A stretch of 64,000 nt of DNA from Hyalella azteca (taxonomy: Eukaryota; Arthropoda; Malacostraca; Amphipoda; Hyalellidae), in contig NW_025930454.1 of NCBI RefSeq assembly GCF_000764305.2, positions 21,653 to 85,652 of the forward strand, given 5' to 3'. The notes under the pieces are model-generated. The model was not told where the DNA came from, did no database searches, and was given only the letters and a program-made list of their open reading frames with translations. A program made the translations under genes and the position numbers. This document shows, one piece after another, positions 34,590 through 46,477 of this stretch (the first letter of the stretch is position 1; each line of letters opens with the position of its first letter).

Positions 34590-35935
34590 AGAAGATAAGA
34601 ATAGAAGTGTCGGCACAGAAGAAATATAGGCCCATGGCCTGTTGCCGATTCCTGTACTTTTCGTGACTTGATTCACAAGGGATCCGGCCTTTTGAACCCG
34701 ATCTTTCCATAACAGACAATTGATTGAGATATCTTGGACTTATTGCCTGGTCTGTAAGGTGCTAGGCATTTCAAGACTGAACAAATGCTCCTGCATAGCT
34801 TCGTCTAGTCTGGTCGTGAAAGCGTTCATACTCGGAGCGTCAACGATGCTACTAGCAGAGATGGGCAGTAGCGCTCTACATTTTGCGGCCGCTACTAGCG
34901 GCCGCTACATTTTCGGTAGCGGTAGCGGCGCTACATCTAAGCAATTGTAGCGGTAGCGCCCATTATATATTTAAGTAGCGATACGAGGTTTTACCGCTAC
35001 AGCGCTACCGCTACATTTGACACGAAAACAATAACATTTTAAAGCCTTTAGATTTTACTTAATAGTATTAAATATTATTTAAAAACCAGCATGATACATA
35101 AATAATATAAATTACAGAAATAAAACTGTACGAAAGATTTCGGTGTAATGTTGTCAACCTCAGCCTGTTACTAATGTCAACATGTTAGTTGTTACCAGAG
35201 GTGGGCAGTAGCGCGCTACATGTAGCGGCCGCTACTAGCGGCCGCTACATTCTCAGTAGCGGTAGCGGTGCTACGTTTAAGCAACTGTAGCGGTAAAGCC
35301 CGCTACATTTAGAGCATGTGGCGGTAGCTGCCGCTACATTTAGAGCATGTAGTTGTAGCGGTAACTGCCGCTACATTTAGAGCATGTAGCGGTAGCGGTA
35401 GCTGCCGCTACCTTTAGAGCATGTAGCGGTAGCTGTAGCGGTAGCTGCCGCTACATTTCAAAATAGTGCTGCTCAGCTCTGGCTACCAGGGAAGCTGTTC
35501 CACATGTTAGTGACTCGAAGCGAGAAGAAATGTTGTCGCATGGATGTGTTACAACGCAGTTTTTTTAATTTATAACCGTAGCCTCTGTTGTTGGTTCTTG
35601 TTTCGAATTCTAGTAATCCTTCTGGGACCTTGTATAAACCAGGAGTATACTTTTAAACTTCAATGAGGTCACCACGCAGACGTCGATAACAGAGGCTTGG
35701 AGGCTCCATAATCTTTAACCTTTCTTTAAAATGTCTGCATTTTAATCCCGGAATTATCCTTATTGCGCGTCTTTGAACACTCTCGACTACATTTTTGTCC
35801 TTCTCTACTTTTGTTGACCACACGGCATTTCCAAACTCTAGGTTCGGACGCACGACAGCGACAAACAACAGTTTCATCCCTTCGGCATCTATGTACTCGT
35901 ATGAGCGTCTAATCAGAAAACTCGCGTAATATAGT
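34590..35935 (-). pseudogene. 5'-truncated CR1/Jockey-type LINE, 3' end of reverse transcriptase ORF plus 3' UTR
   Basis: The minus strand from about 35920 reads IRRSYEYIDAEGMKLLF, then VRPNLEFGNAVW, VQRRAIRIIPGL, LCYRRLRGDLIEV, one stop (TAA, about 35653-35655), then LRVTNMWNSFPG. These are the thumb and C-terminal motifs of CR1/Jockey-like non-LTR reverse transcriptases. The frame is interrupted at 35482 by a 626-bp insertion and resumes at 34847 with a DAPSMNAFTTRLDEAM segment to a stop near 34749. A 3' UTR follows, with GGAATCGGCAACAGGCC and GCCGACACTTCTAT near 34600-34655. 5' truncation is typical of LINEs. It is not functional. Confidence 0.85.
34856..35481. mobile_element. Non-autonomous hAT-like element made of GTAGCGG palindromes, inserted in the LINE
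   Basis: The left end is CAGAGATGGGCAGTAGCGC; the right end, reverse-complemented, is CAGAGCTGAGCAGCAC. Flanks are GCTACTAG (34848-34855) and GCTACCAG (35482-35489), an 8-bp target duplication with one mismatch. Removing the element and one flank restores continuity of the LINE reading frame. The interior has two arrays of GTAGCGGTAGC/GCTACCGCTAC units and the palindrome AGCGGCCGCTACTAGCGGC. The left-terminal segment occurs twice (34856 and 35196). It has no transposase. Confidence 0.8.
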
Positions 35936-38047
35936 TGTCATCATTTAATGAAGGAAATTTGAGAAAATAACTTGTTGCTAAAGTAGCATCTAAATTACAA
36001 AGTATAATAGGATAAATGTTGCCTCACTTATTCATTTCCTTTAAAAACTCTACTGGAAAAAGTGCGCAATCCTACCTGCGATTGATTTTGAGGTTTGTTT
36101 ATGTCAGTACATGTGTAAGTTTGGCGTTTTTGAGCCTGACGCCTTCTAATTTTATTAATATGAAGGCTGTTGGTGCATGTTTCACGATACTTCTCGCGTC
36201 GATATATTACTTGGACCTGAATTTCATTACCAGCGAAAGAATAGTAGGATAGTGACAGCTGAAAGGCCAATATCATACCAAAAAGTTAAAAATTAATTTT
36301 TCTAACCGGAATATGTGAGTTTAGTTTAAATTACGCAAAATATCAATTTTATAGTTTGAAAATAGAGGCAACGCAAGTGGTTGACTCTGAATGACATATT
36401 TTACGCAAAATGAGGGTTTGAACAAATCTTACTTAAATAAAGTATATAAGCTATATACTATTTTTATGGATTCGTGTCAAAAGTGCTCGAAAATTTCTGG
36501 GATTATATAACCCGCACAACGCTTGGTTAACTCGCTAGTAGCTGGCGAATGAAAATAAAACAAACTTGTGACTCATTCATTAACTTATTGAAGTTGAAAC
36601 TACCCTCCATGAAACAATGACGTAAATCCTGAAAAAACTATATTGCAACACTCGTACGAAAGGAAATTATGTATAAAAATAGCAGACGTTGATTTCAATT
36701 AAAGTTTGTTACCCGAGTCGCATTTCCCAAATGTTTCCAAGTACCCGGATCAGTTCACGACCACGCCTATACGACTTCCGGGTTGCAATAACACAGAATT
36801 ATGGGCTGTAATTACGCTCATAACTTCAAATATATTCCAAAGAGAGCCATTTTGAGGTGGTTCTAGCAGGATACGCGCACTAGAGAGCTGAAGGAGGGGA
36901 GGGTGGGGTAGGTGTGGCACGTGTGAATGAAAATCAATGAATGACGTTGTAGTGGAACAGGTGTTGCATCTGCGCCCTGACGCACGCTGCACAAGTGCGC
37001 ATTTGATCATGAACTTGATTTTGAATTTCCAGAGAATGAAATCTGAAATGGAAATGTTGTTAGGCCTTTTATATTCGAAACATGTTATCGTTACTTTCCT
37101 TTCTAGCACATTGATTAGAACATTGTAAAACATTGAAGAATAGAATTTGGCTCTGCTGTTGACTTTACAAATGTTGAAATTAAAGAGCGGGTAAAAATTG
37201 AGCATATTGGATATACAGCTCCTTGTAGTTGTAAGGTGAACTCTATAAGCTCCGTAAGTGTTTAGGAAGCTGATCGCAGCCGTGAACTGACCTTAAACAG
37301 ACCGCAAACTGACCCTGACACAAGTAATCGCAATTTAAATTTTTCTGGAGGAAAAAAAAACAAATTTTTGTTATTGGAACTACCAAGTGTGAGCTAATTT
37401 AAAAGACCTTAGTATACATATGTTGTTATATAAATATATATCTTAGAGAATTGACGGATATATTCTGTTCGCAAGGTAAAGCTCATATATATACATACAT
37501 AGATTTTATTTCAAGAGATTCATAAGTCTACGGGGTGCACTCCTACTATTTGAGTTACTTCTCCGGATAAACTACAGTATGCGTGTGCTTATTTTAAACA
37601 TCCTTACTTCAAGTTCTTCTTCCTAAGGTAATACGAATTTCATCTTATGTTAACTAAAACAAGTAAAATACTATTTATTATTGTTCGCATTTTCAATATA
37701 TTATANTTTCCTTTAACTTCACTTCCACAATAAACACAAACAAATAACATGACATGAATCAGGCATTGTAATCTTAGTTTTATGAAGTATTTTACTGTAA
37801 TTAACAAACGGACATCGATCGTGCGTTCAAGTCGTTTGCACGTCACATTATGCAAGCGTATTTTTGTTACTTATCACAAAAAGCTCATTTTTGCTGCTTT
37901 CCCAGAAAAACTGAATAAATTTAACGAAATATATGTCACTTTCATTTGAATTTCAGACAACATTCGACACATCAGTGCCATTTCTGGATTACCTTATTCG
38001 ACCAGCATGATACCATAATTAAATAATTTAGGAGTCTTTTGATATCT
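35936..38047. other. Non-coding spacer
   Basis: AT-rich sequence without a supported gene. Open frames of 60-150 codons here lack domains and have no splice context. A single N lies at 37706. Confidence 0.3.
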
Positions 38048-38215
38048 GTATTTAGGTATGTGTATTTAGGTTATTATTTATGTATTATTTAGGTATTATT
38101 TAGGTATGTGTATTTAGGTATTATTTATGTATGTGTATTTAGGTATTATTTAGGTATGTGTATTTAGGTATTATTTATGTATTATTTAGGTATGTATATT
38201 TATGATATGTGGCCA
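38048..38215. repeat. AT-rich tandem repeat
   Basis: Irregular copies of GTATTTAGGTATTATTTATG alternate in 12-22 bp subunits. It has no coding content. Confidence 0.85.
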
Positions 38216-38734
38216 ATGAACGTGACATGACACCGTTGTTGATTACGTCAAAGAAGAGGAAGAGTTCAACTTGTAGGGCTTCAGCTTTACATTTGTGTCC
38301 GTCACGTTGAAGTTGAACTAAGAGCTTCTACGCCGTCGAAATTAATTTCAAATTTCATATTTTAGGCAAAAATAGGAAAAAGAGGAACACGTTTAGGGGA
38401 AAAGTTTTGGAGTTAAATGAAAATTTTGGTGGTTTTATTTTGTCTCATGTTATTTGCACAGAGTAATTTCCCAGTAAATGTTTTTTTAATGATTCTGTTA
38501 TCTATCGTGTTCGTTTGTTTATCAGTGATAAGTGACGACAGATTTCAGTACGATTATGCATATTAAAATTCTTTTTCCAATCGATTCGTCAACTCGAAAG
38601 TTTTTCCCTTTACATCTATCTTTCTCATTCATTTTGATTTGAATATATTTTCTTAGCTAATGTGGTGGATTAAGTGGTGGTGGACACATCATATGTCAGT
38701 ACATAACAACTGAGGCTAACAAATGTGCAGGCGA

Positions 38735-39005
38735 ACATGGTGGACGGTGGTGGGACGTGGTGGGTGTAGGTGGGTGGAAGTGTGTGGAGGTGGGTGGAGG
38801 TGAGTGGCGGTGAGCTGGGCTGTACATGGTGGACGGTGGTGGGACGTGGTGGGTGGAGGTTTGTGGTGGGTGGCGGTTGGTTGTGCATGTTGGGCGACGG
38901 TGCCTTGGTGCGATGGACGGTATATAGCGGGTAATGGTGGTCTGCGTTGGGCGGCGGGTGGCGGTGCCAGGGTGGCGGGTGGCGGTGGGTGGCGGGAGGC
39001 GGTGG
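38735..39005. repeat. G-rich GGTGG minisatellite
   Basis: A strand-asymmetric array of GGTGGGTGG, GGTGGACGGTGGTGGGACG and TGGCGGGTGGCGG units. Runs of GG separated by one or two bases could form G-quadruplex-like structures on the + strand. Minus-strand open frames (His/Pro-rich) are by-products of the repeat. Confidence 0.9.
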
Positions 39006-39424
39006 AAGCATCGTTATAAACAGAGCAGCAGGGAGTCCTAAAATAGATCCTCCCACGCGGCTCCAGATCCTTCCTAGCAACGTCCACACCTCTACAACTT
39101 CAATTCTTTAACATATAATAACATATATTACACGTTTGCTTCTAATATCTTCTATGTGAATTTTAGTATAGTATTTTTTTTACTTTTGTTCTGTCAGGCG
39201 GCACTTTTTGAACTGATGATGGAGATGTAGTCTGAAGCATTTTCTCTATTTGAGCAATTATGAATTTTTCGGCTATTTCCTTGGCTTCTAAATTCTTCGT
39301 AACTTCACGATTTCGGCAACCATGGGATCTTTAAACTTGCTATATTATATAACTTTCTACTATTTGCAGCCTTATACTTTCATGCCAACTATAGCATGCT
39401 GGTCGCAATTATTGTAGTTATATA

Positions 39425-40753
39425 CAGGGATTGAACAAAATAATGGAAACACCTGATGTTTCGACATCGTAAATTTCGAATATGCATAAAAACGAAAACG
39501 TGACATGTTTTTATGATTGTTTATATTTCATCACTTTTTATTGCTTCTGTTAATTGATATTTTATCCTTGCACAAATATTTTTGGTAAATTTTATTACCA
39601 TAACCTAACTTATAACCTATAAATGACAAACCTCTCTGACTTTTAGAGAGGCCAAATTGTTGGTGCTCGTATGGCAGGTGTTAGTGTGACAGAAACTTCC
39701 AGAATGCTTGACGTTTCTAGAGGTACTGTCTCAAAAGTAATGACTGCTTAGAGGTGATGTCTCAAAAGTATGATTGCTTTTGAAAAAGAAGGAAAAACGT
39801 CATCAGCAAAGCACAGGTCTGGCCGAAAGTCGAAGTTGTCTGAGAAAGACCGTCGGTACCAATAGAATTGTGAGGGACAGTCGAAAGAAAACGGCTGTTA
39901 AAATTACTGCAGACCTCAATGGACACATACAGAACATAGTTTCCATAAGGACTGTCCGCTGAGAGCTGCACAGATCTGGAATACATGGAAGAGCAGCAAT
40001 TAGGAAACCTCTGGTTTCATATACAAATGCTTTAAAGCGTTAAGAGTGTGGTAAAAGCCTCCATAAATGGTTCCTCGAGCAGTGGAAAAATGTGATTTTC
40101 TCTGACGAATCATCATTTACCTTATTTCTAACCTTTGACCTAGGTTACGTTGGAGACAGCCAAATAGGAGTCATTCAATCCCGACTGCCTCCTCCCAACC
40201 GTAAAACATGGCAGAGGATCTGTGATGATCTGGGGTGCTATTTCTTGGAAATCCGGTGTACCAATGATTTCTTTTCATGGAGGAATCAACAACCGAAACT
40301 ATTTAGGAATTTTTTAAGACCAAGTTCTTGCAATGGTTCAAGCACAGTTTCAGAATGGGAGCGCCATCTTTCAAGATGATGATGCCTCGATCCATGCAGC
40401 TGGCATTGGTAAAAAGTGGCATGAGGAACATTACGATGAAACTGAGCATCTCATTTGGCCACCACAGTCACCAGACCTGAATATTATCGAGCATATACTG
40501 TATGGTCAATTTAAGAAACGCAGGTCAGAAGTTGATTCCCGCCGCCATTGTCTTTAAAAGAGCTGGAGGGAGTTTTAACTGAAGAATGGGTTAAAATTCA
40601 TTTTGAAACAATTCACAATTTGCATGCATTGGAGAATTGAGGCTGTAATTGCTGTCAGAATTGAGGCTGTAATCGCTGCAAAAGGCAGACCTACTCAATA
40701 CTAAACATATTTTGTTGATTTCTCAGGTATTTCTCTTATTTGTCTAACCCCTG
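39425..40753 (+). mobile_element. Tc1-like element, near full length
   Basis: The element begins CAGGGATTGAACAAAATAATG and ends TTGTCTAACCCCTG. TA flanks it on both sides (39423-39424, 40754-40755), giving 1329 bp, usual for Tc1. Its ends match those of 14772-16081. It is a single-gene element whose transposase frame is broken (see the pseudogene entry). Confidence 0.9.
39640..40640 (+). pseudogene. Tc1-type transposase pseudogene
   Basis: A helix-turn-helix start is legible (GQIVGARMAGVSVTETSRML, then VSRGTVSKV, about 39650-39740). Next come a basic region (SSAKHRSGRKSKLSEKDRR), VIFSDESSFTLF with the first catalytic Asp at 40104-40106, FQDDDASIHAAG with the second Asp near 40375-40383, and WPPQSPDLNIIEHI with the Glu at 40489-40491. 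The D-to-E spacing is about 35 residues, as in DD34E Tc1 enzymes. All three acidic residues survive, but at least three frameshifts or stops separate the blocks. Confidence 0.85.
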
Positions 40754-40755
40754 TA

Positions 40756-41917
40756 TATTGTATACTACAATATTTATACATATGCGTTTTTGCCAATAGA
40801 TTATTATTTGCGATTATTTTTCCATTCAGAAGCATATTAAAAGTTTGCTCATATATATAGCTCTTGTTTAGTTTCGTCCCATTGTCCATTTATCTCGGAT
40901 CATTAATGTCAACATTCCAGTTTGTTGCGAAAATTCCAGATGAATTCCAGACGTCCATCGCAATTCCAAGAAACTATTCCGGCACGCGCTATACTGGTGT
41001 TACTGGTGTCTATTTTTAGCAGATTCAGAAAGCTCTCTCTCGCTCTACTCTTCCTGTTCTCTCTTTCTCTCCTAGCGTCTTTCCCAAATCTCTTCTTCAT
41101 GTTTTCATTTTTCCTTCTTATAAAATTTTTTCAGTCTCAGTCTCATTCTTAATTGATCCTCTTTTTTTCTTTTTCCTATATTTCGTGTTTGATAACGTCT
41201 CTCTACTGTTATTCTCAGTCATCGTTTCTTTAATCTAACATAATTTGTATCCCTTTCTTTACGCCTATAACTTTTCATCACCTTGTCATGCGCTTTTTCG
41301 TATCTCCTTCAATCTCAAATCCTTTCATATTGTCTGACATTCTCTAATACTTACATTCCTGACTCTCCCTTTTACTTTAAGAATTCCTCTGGCTCTCGCC
41401 ACTTTGTTATAATTTTTTAACAAGATTCCCCCCCCAGTCGAGGTCATGTCACACGGTGAAAGGTCACTTCATGCCCTTCAAGGTCAAATTACTAAGAAGG
41501 TCACACAGGGAAGTATAGCTACTGGAGTAAATCCTCAGGCTTGTGTTAGTTCGATGGAGTATATATTATATAGCGCAGGGTTCGTCTTGAACTGCAAGAT
41601 CAACTGTTAAACTATTAACTTGCACTAACATAATAGATTTAGTCAAAAGAATGCAAAAATCCTAAGCAATTTTATTGAAATATGAAATATCTTTCGTTTA
41701 CGTTGAGTGATATCGTAAAAATTCGGTCGATCGTGAATATTTGGGTACGACAAAGTAAAATCCATGCTTTTCTCAAATACAACGAATATTAAAGATACAA
41801 TAATTAAATAATCATAATCAAGTTATCAAATGATGAGCACCGCTAAGCGAACAACAAGAATATCATTGCTGTTTAATGCCTGTATTCATACGCGTGCACT
41901 GCATCAAACTTGCCTTA
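40756..41917. other. Spacer with a pyrimidine-rich stretch
   Basis: No gene is seen. From about 41020 to 41400 the + strand is strongly CT-biased, with many CTCTCTCT and TTTCTCTCC runs. The rest is AT-rich. Confidence 0.35.
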
Positions 41918-42065
41918 TAATGAATATAGCAATGAATATAGCAATATTCATTATATTGCTATATATATAGCAACATATATAATGAATATAGCAATGAGTA
42001 TAGCAATATTCATTATATTGCTATTTATATAGCAACATATATTATGAATATATAGCAATGAATAA
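41918..42065. repeat. AT-rich tandem/inverted repeat
   Basis: Two main units of about 66 bp are built from TGAATATAGCAATATTCATT and TATATAGCAACATATATA. The units are partly self-complementary and can fold. Confidence 0.85.
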
Positions 42066-42109
42066 AGTGCAGTAGCTGAATCAGTCGTGAGTATTAATAG
42101 TTACTGGTA

Positions 42110-42290
42110 GAGCAGGTTACTAATTGTGATAGAAGTGTCGGCGTTGAAGACATAGGCCCATGGCCTATGTCTATGACTAACGCGACTGCGTAAGTCACAC
42201 TTGACCTCGGGATTGCGGGCTTATAATTGCGGTTTTGATTGCCACGATTGCCTGGCGTCACACAAACGTCATGCAATTACAACAATCATG
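42110..42290 (-). mobile_element. Short element ending in the LINE-type 3' tail
   Basis: On the minus strand, 42165-42128 contains ATAGGCCATGGGCCTATG and GCCGACACTTCTAT, nearly the same as the 3' UTR end of the LINE at 34600-34640. Upstream sequence (to 42290) does not match the LINE coding region, so this may be a SINE or a heavily truncated LINE. The 5' boundary is not determined. Confidence 0.5.
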
Positions 42291-42967
42291 AGCTAAGATT
42301 GCCACAAGCATGGCTATTTACAGCTCCGTGGCTTCAGGAATAGCTCGATAATGAAGCGTTCTCTAGATCATACTGTAGCCGGGTGGTTATTTCAGTTTTT
42401 TTCATCGCAAACCAAATTTATTATTCAATGTTTCATTTGTTTTGTATGGTATATTTTAGTACATTACACTGCTCCATAAATTTTCAGGCACCGGGGAAAT
42501 GTAAATAATCATTCTATTAATGCATGTGGGTTGTACTGGAAATTTGTAACAAATATAAGAAGCATTCAGATTGATGTCCGATGCTTTGACAACTGCAATT
42601 GTTGTGGTGAGTGTTTGTTAGGATCCATATTGTATAAAGCTTTTAAAACCAGGTATGTTAGTGTTTCATTCAGCTTAATAATGATTCAGTTTTTTCTTGC
42701 TGATGTTTACACATTTGCACAAGCATGCAGCCACTTACTTGCCATGCTTGCTTTTAATTTAAAGAATACAATTTGCAAAATAGTGAGTTGTTTCCTGATT
42801 TACTCACTATTTCAATCCAATAATTTAAATGCTAGCCTTTTTATTAGTTCAAATACCAAACTGTTGCCAATTCATGTGTTTTGACCAATAACTTGCAGCT
42901 ACTACCACAGTTTCAATTGTATCTTCAAACCTTTCTATACTATAATCTCTAGAATTACTCCAATGTA

Positions 42968-43014
42968 TTCATGTGTTCACCTTATCAATTATATTGATAA
43001 GGTGAACACATGAA
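42968..43014. repeat. Perfect 22-bp inverted repeat with 3-nt loop
   Basis: Arm 42968-42989 (TTCATGTGTTCACCTTATCA plus AT) is exactly complementary to 42993-43014, with loop TAT. No other structure accompanies it. Confidence 0.9.
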
Positions 43015-43493
43015 CTATAAGCCAAGCTTACCACTTGCTGCTTGGTTGCCTTGTCAATGCTAAGAGTTTTCGATTTAAGTGAACTGCTGTGACTGAGGTT
43101 GCTTTTTTTGTAACTTGTCTACACTTTTATTGATTATATGTTCTGTCAATGCCAGGCTTTTTTGGTTTTAATTAACTGCTGAGTGATTTTGTTTTATTTG
43201 TTTATACGTTCATTGATTATATGTTTTATATTGTTGCAGCTCAAATACTTCTCAAATGCTCCCAATGTCTGGTTACACTATTCCTATATTTGGCAAACTT
43301 TAGTCATCCCAAATTTGCATCTGTAACACTACCCTGCGCTTTACCAATACATGTATATACAGAAGTCTACTTTCATTCCACCTAAATTATTGCCAAAGAC
43401 CAGAGGACCTGGCTTACCCATCCCATATTGCCGGCAACAATACGAGCCCGTCGTCTGTATATAGCGCTCTATCGCTCCTTCCTACTCTCTGAA

Positions 43494-43634
43494 TAATTAA
43501 TGGGACTGTCCAAAGAGCGGTGTACTTTAATAATTAACGGGACTGTCCAAAGAGCGGTGTACTTTAATAATTAATGGGACTGTCCAAAGAGCGGTGTACT
43601 TTAATAATTAATGGGACTGTCCAAAGAGCGGTGA
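43494..43634. repeat. 37-bp minisatellite, four units
   Basis: GGGACTGTCCAAAGAGCGG recurs at 43502, 43539, 43576 and 43613, linked by TACTTTAATAATTAA. The units are nearly identical, so the expansion is recent. Confidence 0.95.
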
Positions 43635-43733
43635 TTTACCCATGTGTTGTTTATCCTGACCTAGTTTCATTAGGGAAAAGGGCGTATCACTGCTACGGGC
43701 CGAGAGTGTGTCACTGGATTTACAAATTGACCC

Positions 43734-43862
43734 GAACGGATAATAAATTCGGTTGTACGGACGATAAATTCGGTTGAACAGACGATAAATTCGGTTGAAC
43801 GGACGATAAATTCGGTTGAACAGATGATAAATTTGGTTGAACGGATGATAAATTTGGTGGTA
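43734..43862. repeat. 21-bp minisatellite, about six units
   Basis: The unit is GACGATAAATTCGGTTGAAC plus one base, with drift to GATGATAAATTTGG at the 3' end. Confidence 0.9.
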
Positions 43863-45240
43863 TAGGGATGATGGAAGTCAGAGATCGCCTCCTTGTTACG
43901 AGGAGTAATTGTATAACTACGCCTTATTTTTTTTATTTTTTTGTAATTTGTATAATTATAATTAAAATTTGTAAGTAATTATAACATCATTATAAGTGAT
44001 TATGCTGGGTTGACGGTCTCATTGTCCGGATGTTTGTGTTTTGGTCAGATAATGGGAGCATCAAATGAATTGAATTTGTCAACAAATTTCAATAAATATA
44101 AAGACAAATCTTGAACAAACCATTAGGGTTTGCACGTAGACGAATGGCATGCATTAATGTAATTCACATTCTAGAATGTAATGGTGTTAATGAGTTTATT
44201 GCCGTAGATTCGGGAAAATTTATTTACCACGCGGTTTAACAAATTTATCAATTAGGGACGCGTTAATTTTAAAACACGTAAATTCAGCAAACCAATCAAT
44301 TCGGGAAGCGTTAAAACACGTAAATTTCGTAAATTATTAATATACATAGGTTAATCACTAGTGGTAGGTAGGTACTCGTATATTGGGGTTAATTAAAATT
44401 GCAGAATAGGGTTCAAGTTTTAATTTACAAAGATGAAAATATCATTTTAACGAATTAAAACATCATACAAATTTCAAATTAGTGTTTTAGATGTTACTTA
44501 GAGAGTCGAACTGATGGTCCTTGATCTATCAGAACTTATATTAGAGAAATATTAGGACCTAATTTTAATTTGAGAACTATTGTAATAACAAAACTGTAAT
44601 TACATCAAAGGTAATAAAATCTAAGAGATTATATCTCTGGTAACACTTGATTACTGTTTTATATAAGATTAAAGGGGCGCTAAGAAAGCACACTATTGCG
44701 ATACGCTAATTTTTGCACCTGATACAAAGGTTTCCAGGAGGGCGAATAATTCAGTCATTATAGATTTGTGTGTTTGTTACTACCTTTTTACTTGTAAATT
44801 TTCTGTTATATGTTGATAAAAATGTTTGCTTTCGTCGTCAGAAATTAACCCAAAGTAAAGTTGACATATTGTTTTTGTAGTCTTATATCCATATCATCCT
44901 CAACTACACTAATATCCATATTTGTGGATCTTTATTTATATTACGCTTCATTATCTCAACGTCACTCCCACAACCAAACGTACCAACGTTAAAGTGACGT
45001 ATTATCGTCACTTCAACTCCCACAACTCACCTGGAACGTCTAGGGTACATTTACCACCATCCTCCTTGTTCCCGTATCCTGTCTCTAGGCTGTTAGCTCC
45101 AAAGTCCTATCCCCTCGAGATCTATCACTGCCTAGATTCTTTTCAACATCAAGTCATATTCCCTCGAGATCCTATCACTGCCTAGATTCTTTTTCACATC
45201 AAGTCCTATTCCCCCGAGATCTATCAAACTGGTGAAAAAT
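43863..45240. other. AT-rich spacer
   Basis: No gene, RNA gene or element was recognised. A short near-duplicate around CTATCACTGCCTAGATTC occurs at about 45121 and 45170. Confidence 0.3.
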
Positions 45241-45244
45241 CAAT

Positions 45245-45612
45245 GCAATCTTGGAATGAGGCTGGTGTTTTGAATGAGTCTCGTATTTTGAATGAGTCTC
45301 GTATTTTGAATGAGTCTCTTAGCTTGAATGAGTCTCGTATTTTGAATGAGTGTCATATTTTGAATGAGTCTCGTTTTTGAATGAACCTCGTATTTTGAAT
45401 GAGTTTCGTATTTGAATGATTCTCGTATTTTGAACGAGTCTCGTATTACGAACGAGTCTCGCATTTTGAATGCGTCTCGTTTTTTGAATGAGTCTCGTGT
45501 TGGAATGAGTCTCGTATTTTGAATGAGTCTCGTATTTTGAATGAACCTCGTATTTTGAATGAATTTCGTATTTTATAAGAGTCTCGTCGTATTTTGAATG
45601 AATCTCATACTT
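45245..45612. repeat. 18-bp minisatellite
   Basis: About twenty units follow TTTTGAATGAGTCTCGTA with single-base variants and small indels. Confidence 0.95.
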
Positions 45613-45954
45613 TTACTTAGCCTTAATTTGAATTGTTTTTGTGTGTTGAAGGAAGACATGAGTGCCCGCGCGGAACAAGTTAGCTGGACAACAATTAGTT
45701 TTACATGAATTTAAAGAACGATAGCCATCAAGATGAATGATATTCTATTGCTGATAAGCGCTGCAGGGATTAAAATCGTTATTTTGACCATGTGTCGTTA
45801 ATGTTGCTGAATCAAAAAGTGTATTTATTATTAATCAAAAAGTTTATTAGTGATGTCAATAACAGATTGATATTTTTACACATACGTGACCGTGTGCATA
45901 GTGGAAGGAGATGTTATACAAATATCCTATTATATAATAAATAAAAAATATAAT

Positions 45955-46196
45955 AATAATAGCGGTTTCAGCTTTTATAAGCCGTAGGCCTGTCGCCGAT
46001 TCTTAACATCGCATGACATTCGCAGCTCGTTGCGGTCTCGAACACGCAACTCACTGTTCCAATTCTGCTGTGCTTAACCGCCCGGCCTCCTTGCCGATTC
46101 TGACCAGAAACTGGCGCACAGAGCTGCTGGGATCGAACCATGCTCCGATCGGCTCAAATCCTGTTAATGTAAACTATAACCACTGGGCCACCCTCA
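45955..46196 (-). mobile_element. tRNA-derived SINE
   Basis: Read on the minus strand, the head has TGGCCCAGTGG (46190-46180), matching the Pol III A-box consensus TRGCNNAGTGG, and GGTTCGATCCC (46139-46129), matching the B-box GGTTCGANNCC. The boxes are 40 bp apart, as in tRNA genes. No cloverleaf with paired acceptor arms is present, so it is not an active tRNA. A body of about 110 bp follows, then GAATCGGCGACAGGCC near 46005-45990, like the LINE 3' UTR, then an AT-rich simple tail (TATTATTATTA). Confidence 0.7.
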
Positions 46197-46477
46197 TTTT
46201 CTCTTGATTTCTCAGTATTGTTTCGAAGAATAAACGACGAGATGTCGAACAATTATTAATTGTGATATTATCAACGTTCCCTCAAATATTAATTCAAGTT
46301 ATTAACTAAATTTTCCTGCCCCCTGGCGCGGGACGCTGTTCATACTCTCGTACGAGCATCCGCCTGCCTCCCACGCTTGTCTGACGCGATCATCAGTTGC
46401 GGCCATAAATATGGCCGTGTTTTGGCCGGCCGACTTCAGTGCCTCTTAATGCGTTCATGGCATGCATCTACTGTGTA

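Noticed and set aside
38670..39089. His/Pro-rich minus-strand proteins
   Set aside because: Translation of a GGTGG minisatellite with no other coding evidence.
42531..42884. 117-codon open frame with a CSHLLAMLAF segment, faintly like the Cys-Ser-His motif of YqaJ/SWIM-associated transposon proteins
   Set aside because: The likeness is limited to a few residues, the frame has no supported start, and the base composition is that of the surrounding spacer.
43494..43634. CRISPR-like array
   Set aside because: Units are head-to-tail without variable spacers, and the genome is eukaryotic; it is a minisatellite.
46129..46190. Functional tRNA gene
   Set aside because: A and B boxes are present, but the acceptor and anticodon arms do not pair; a SINE head fits better.
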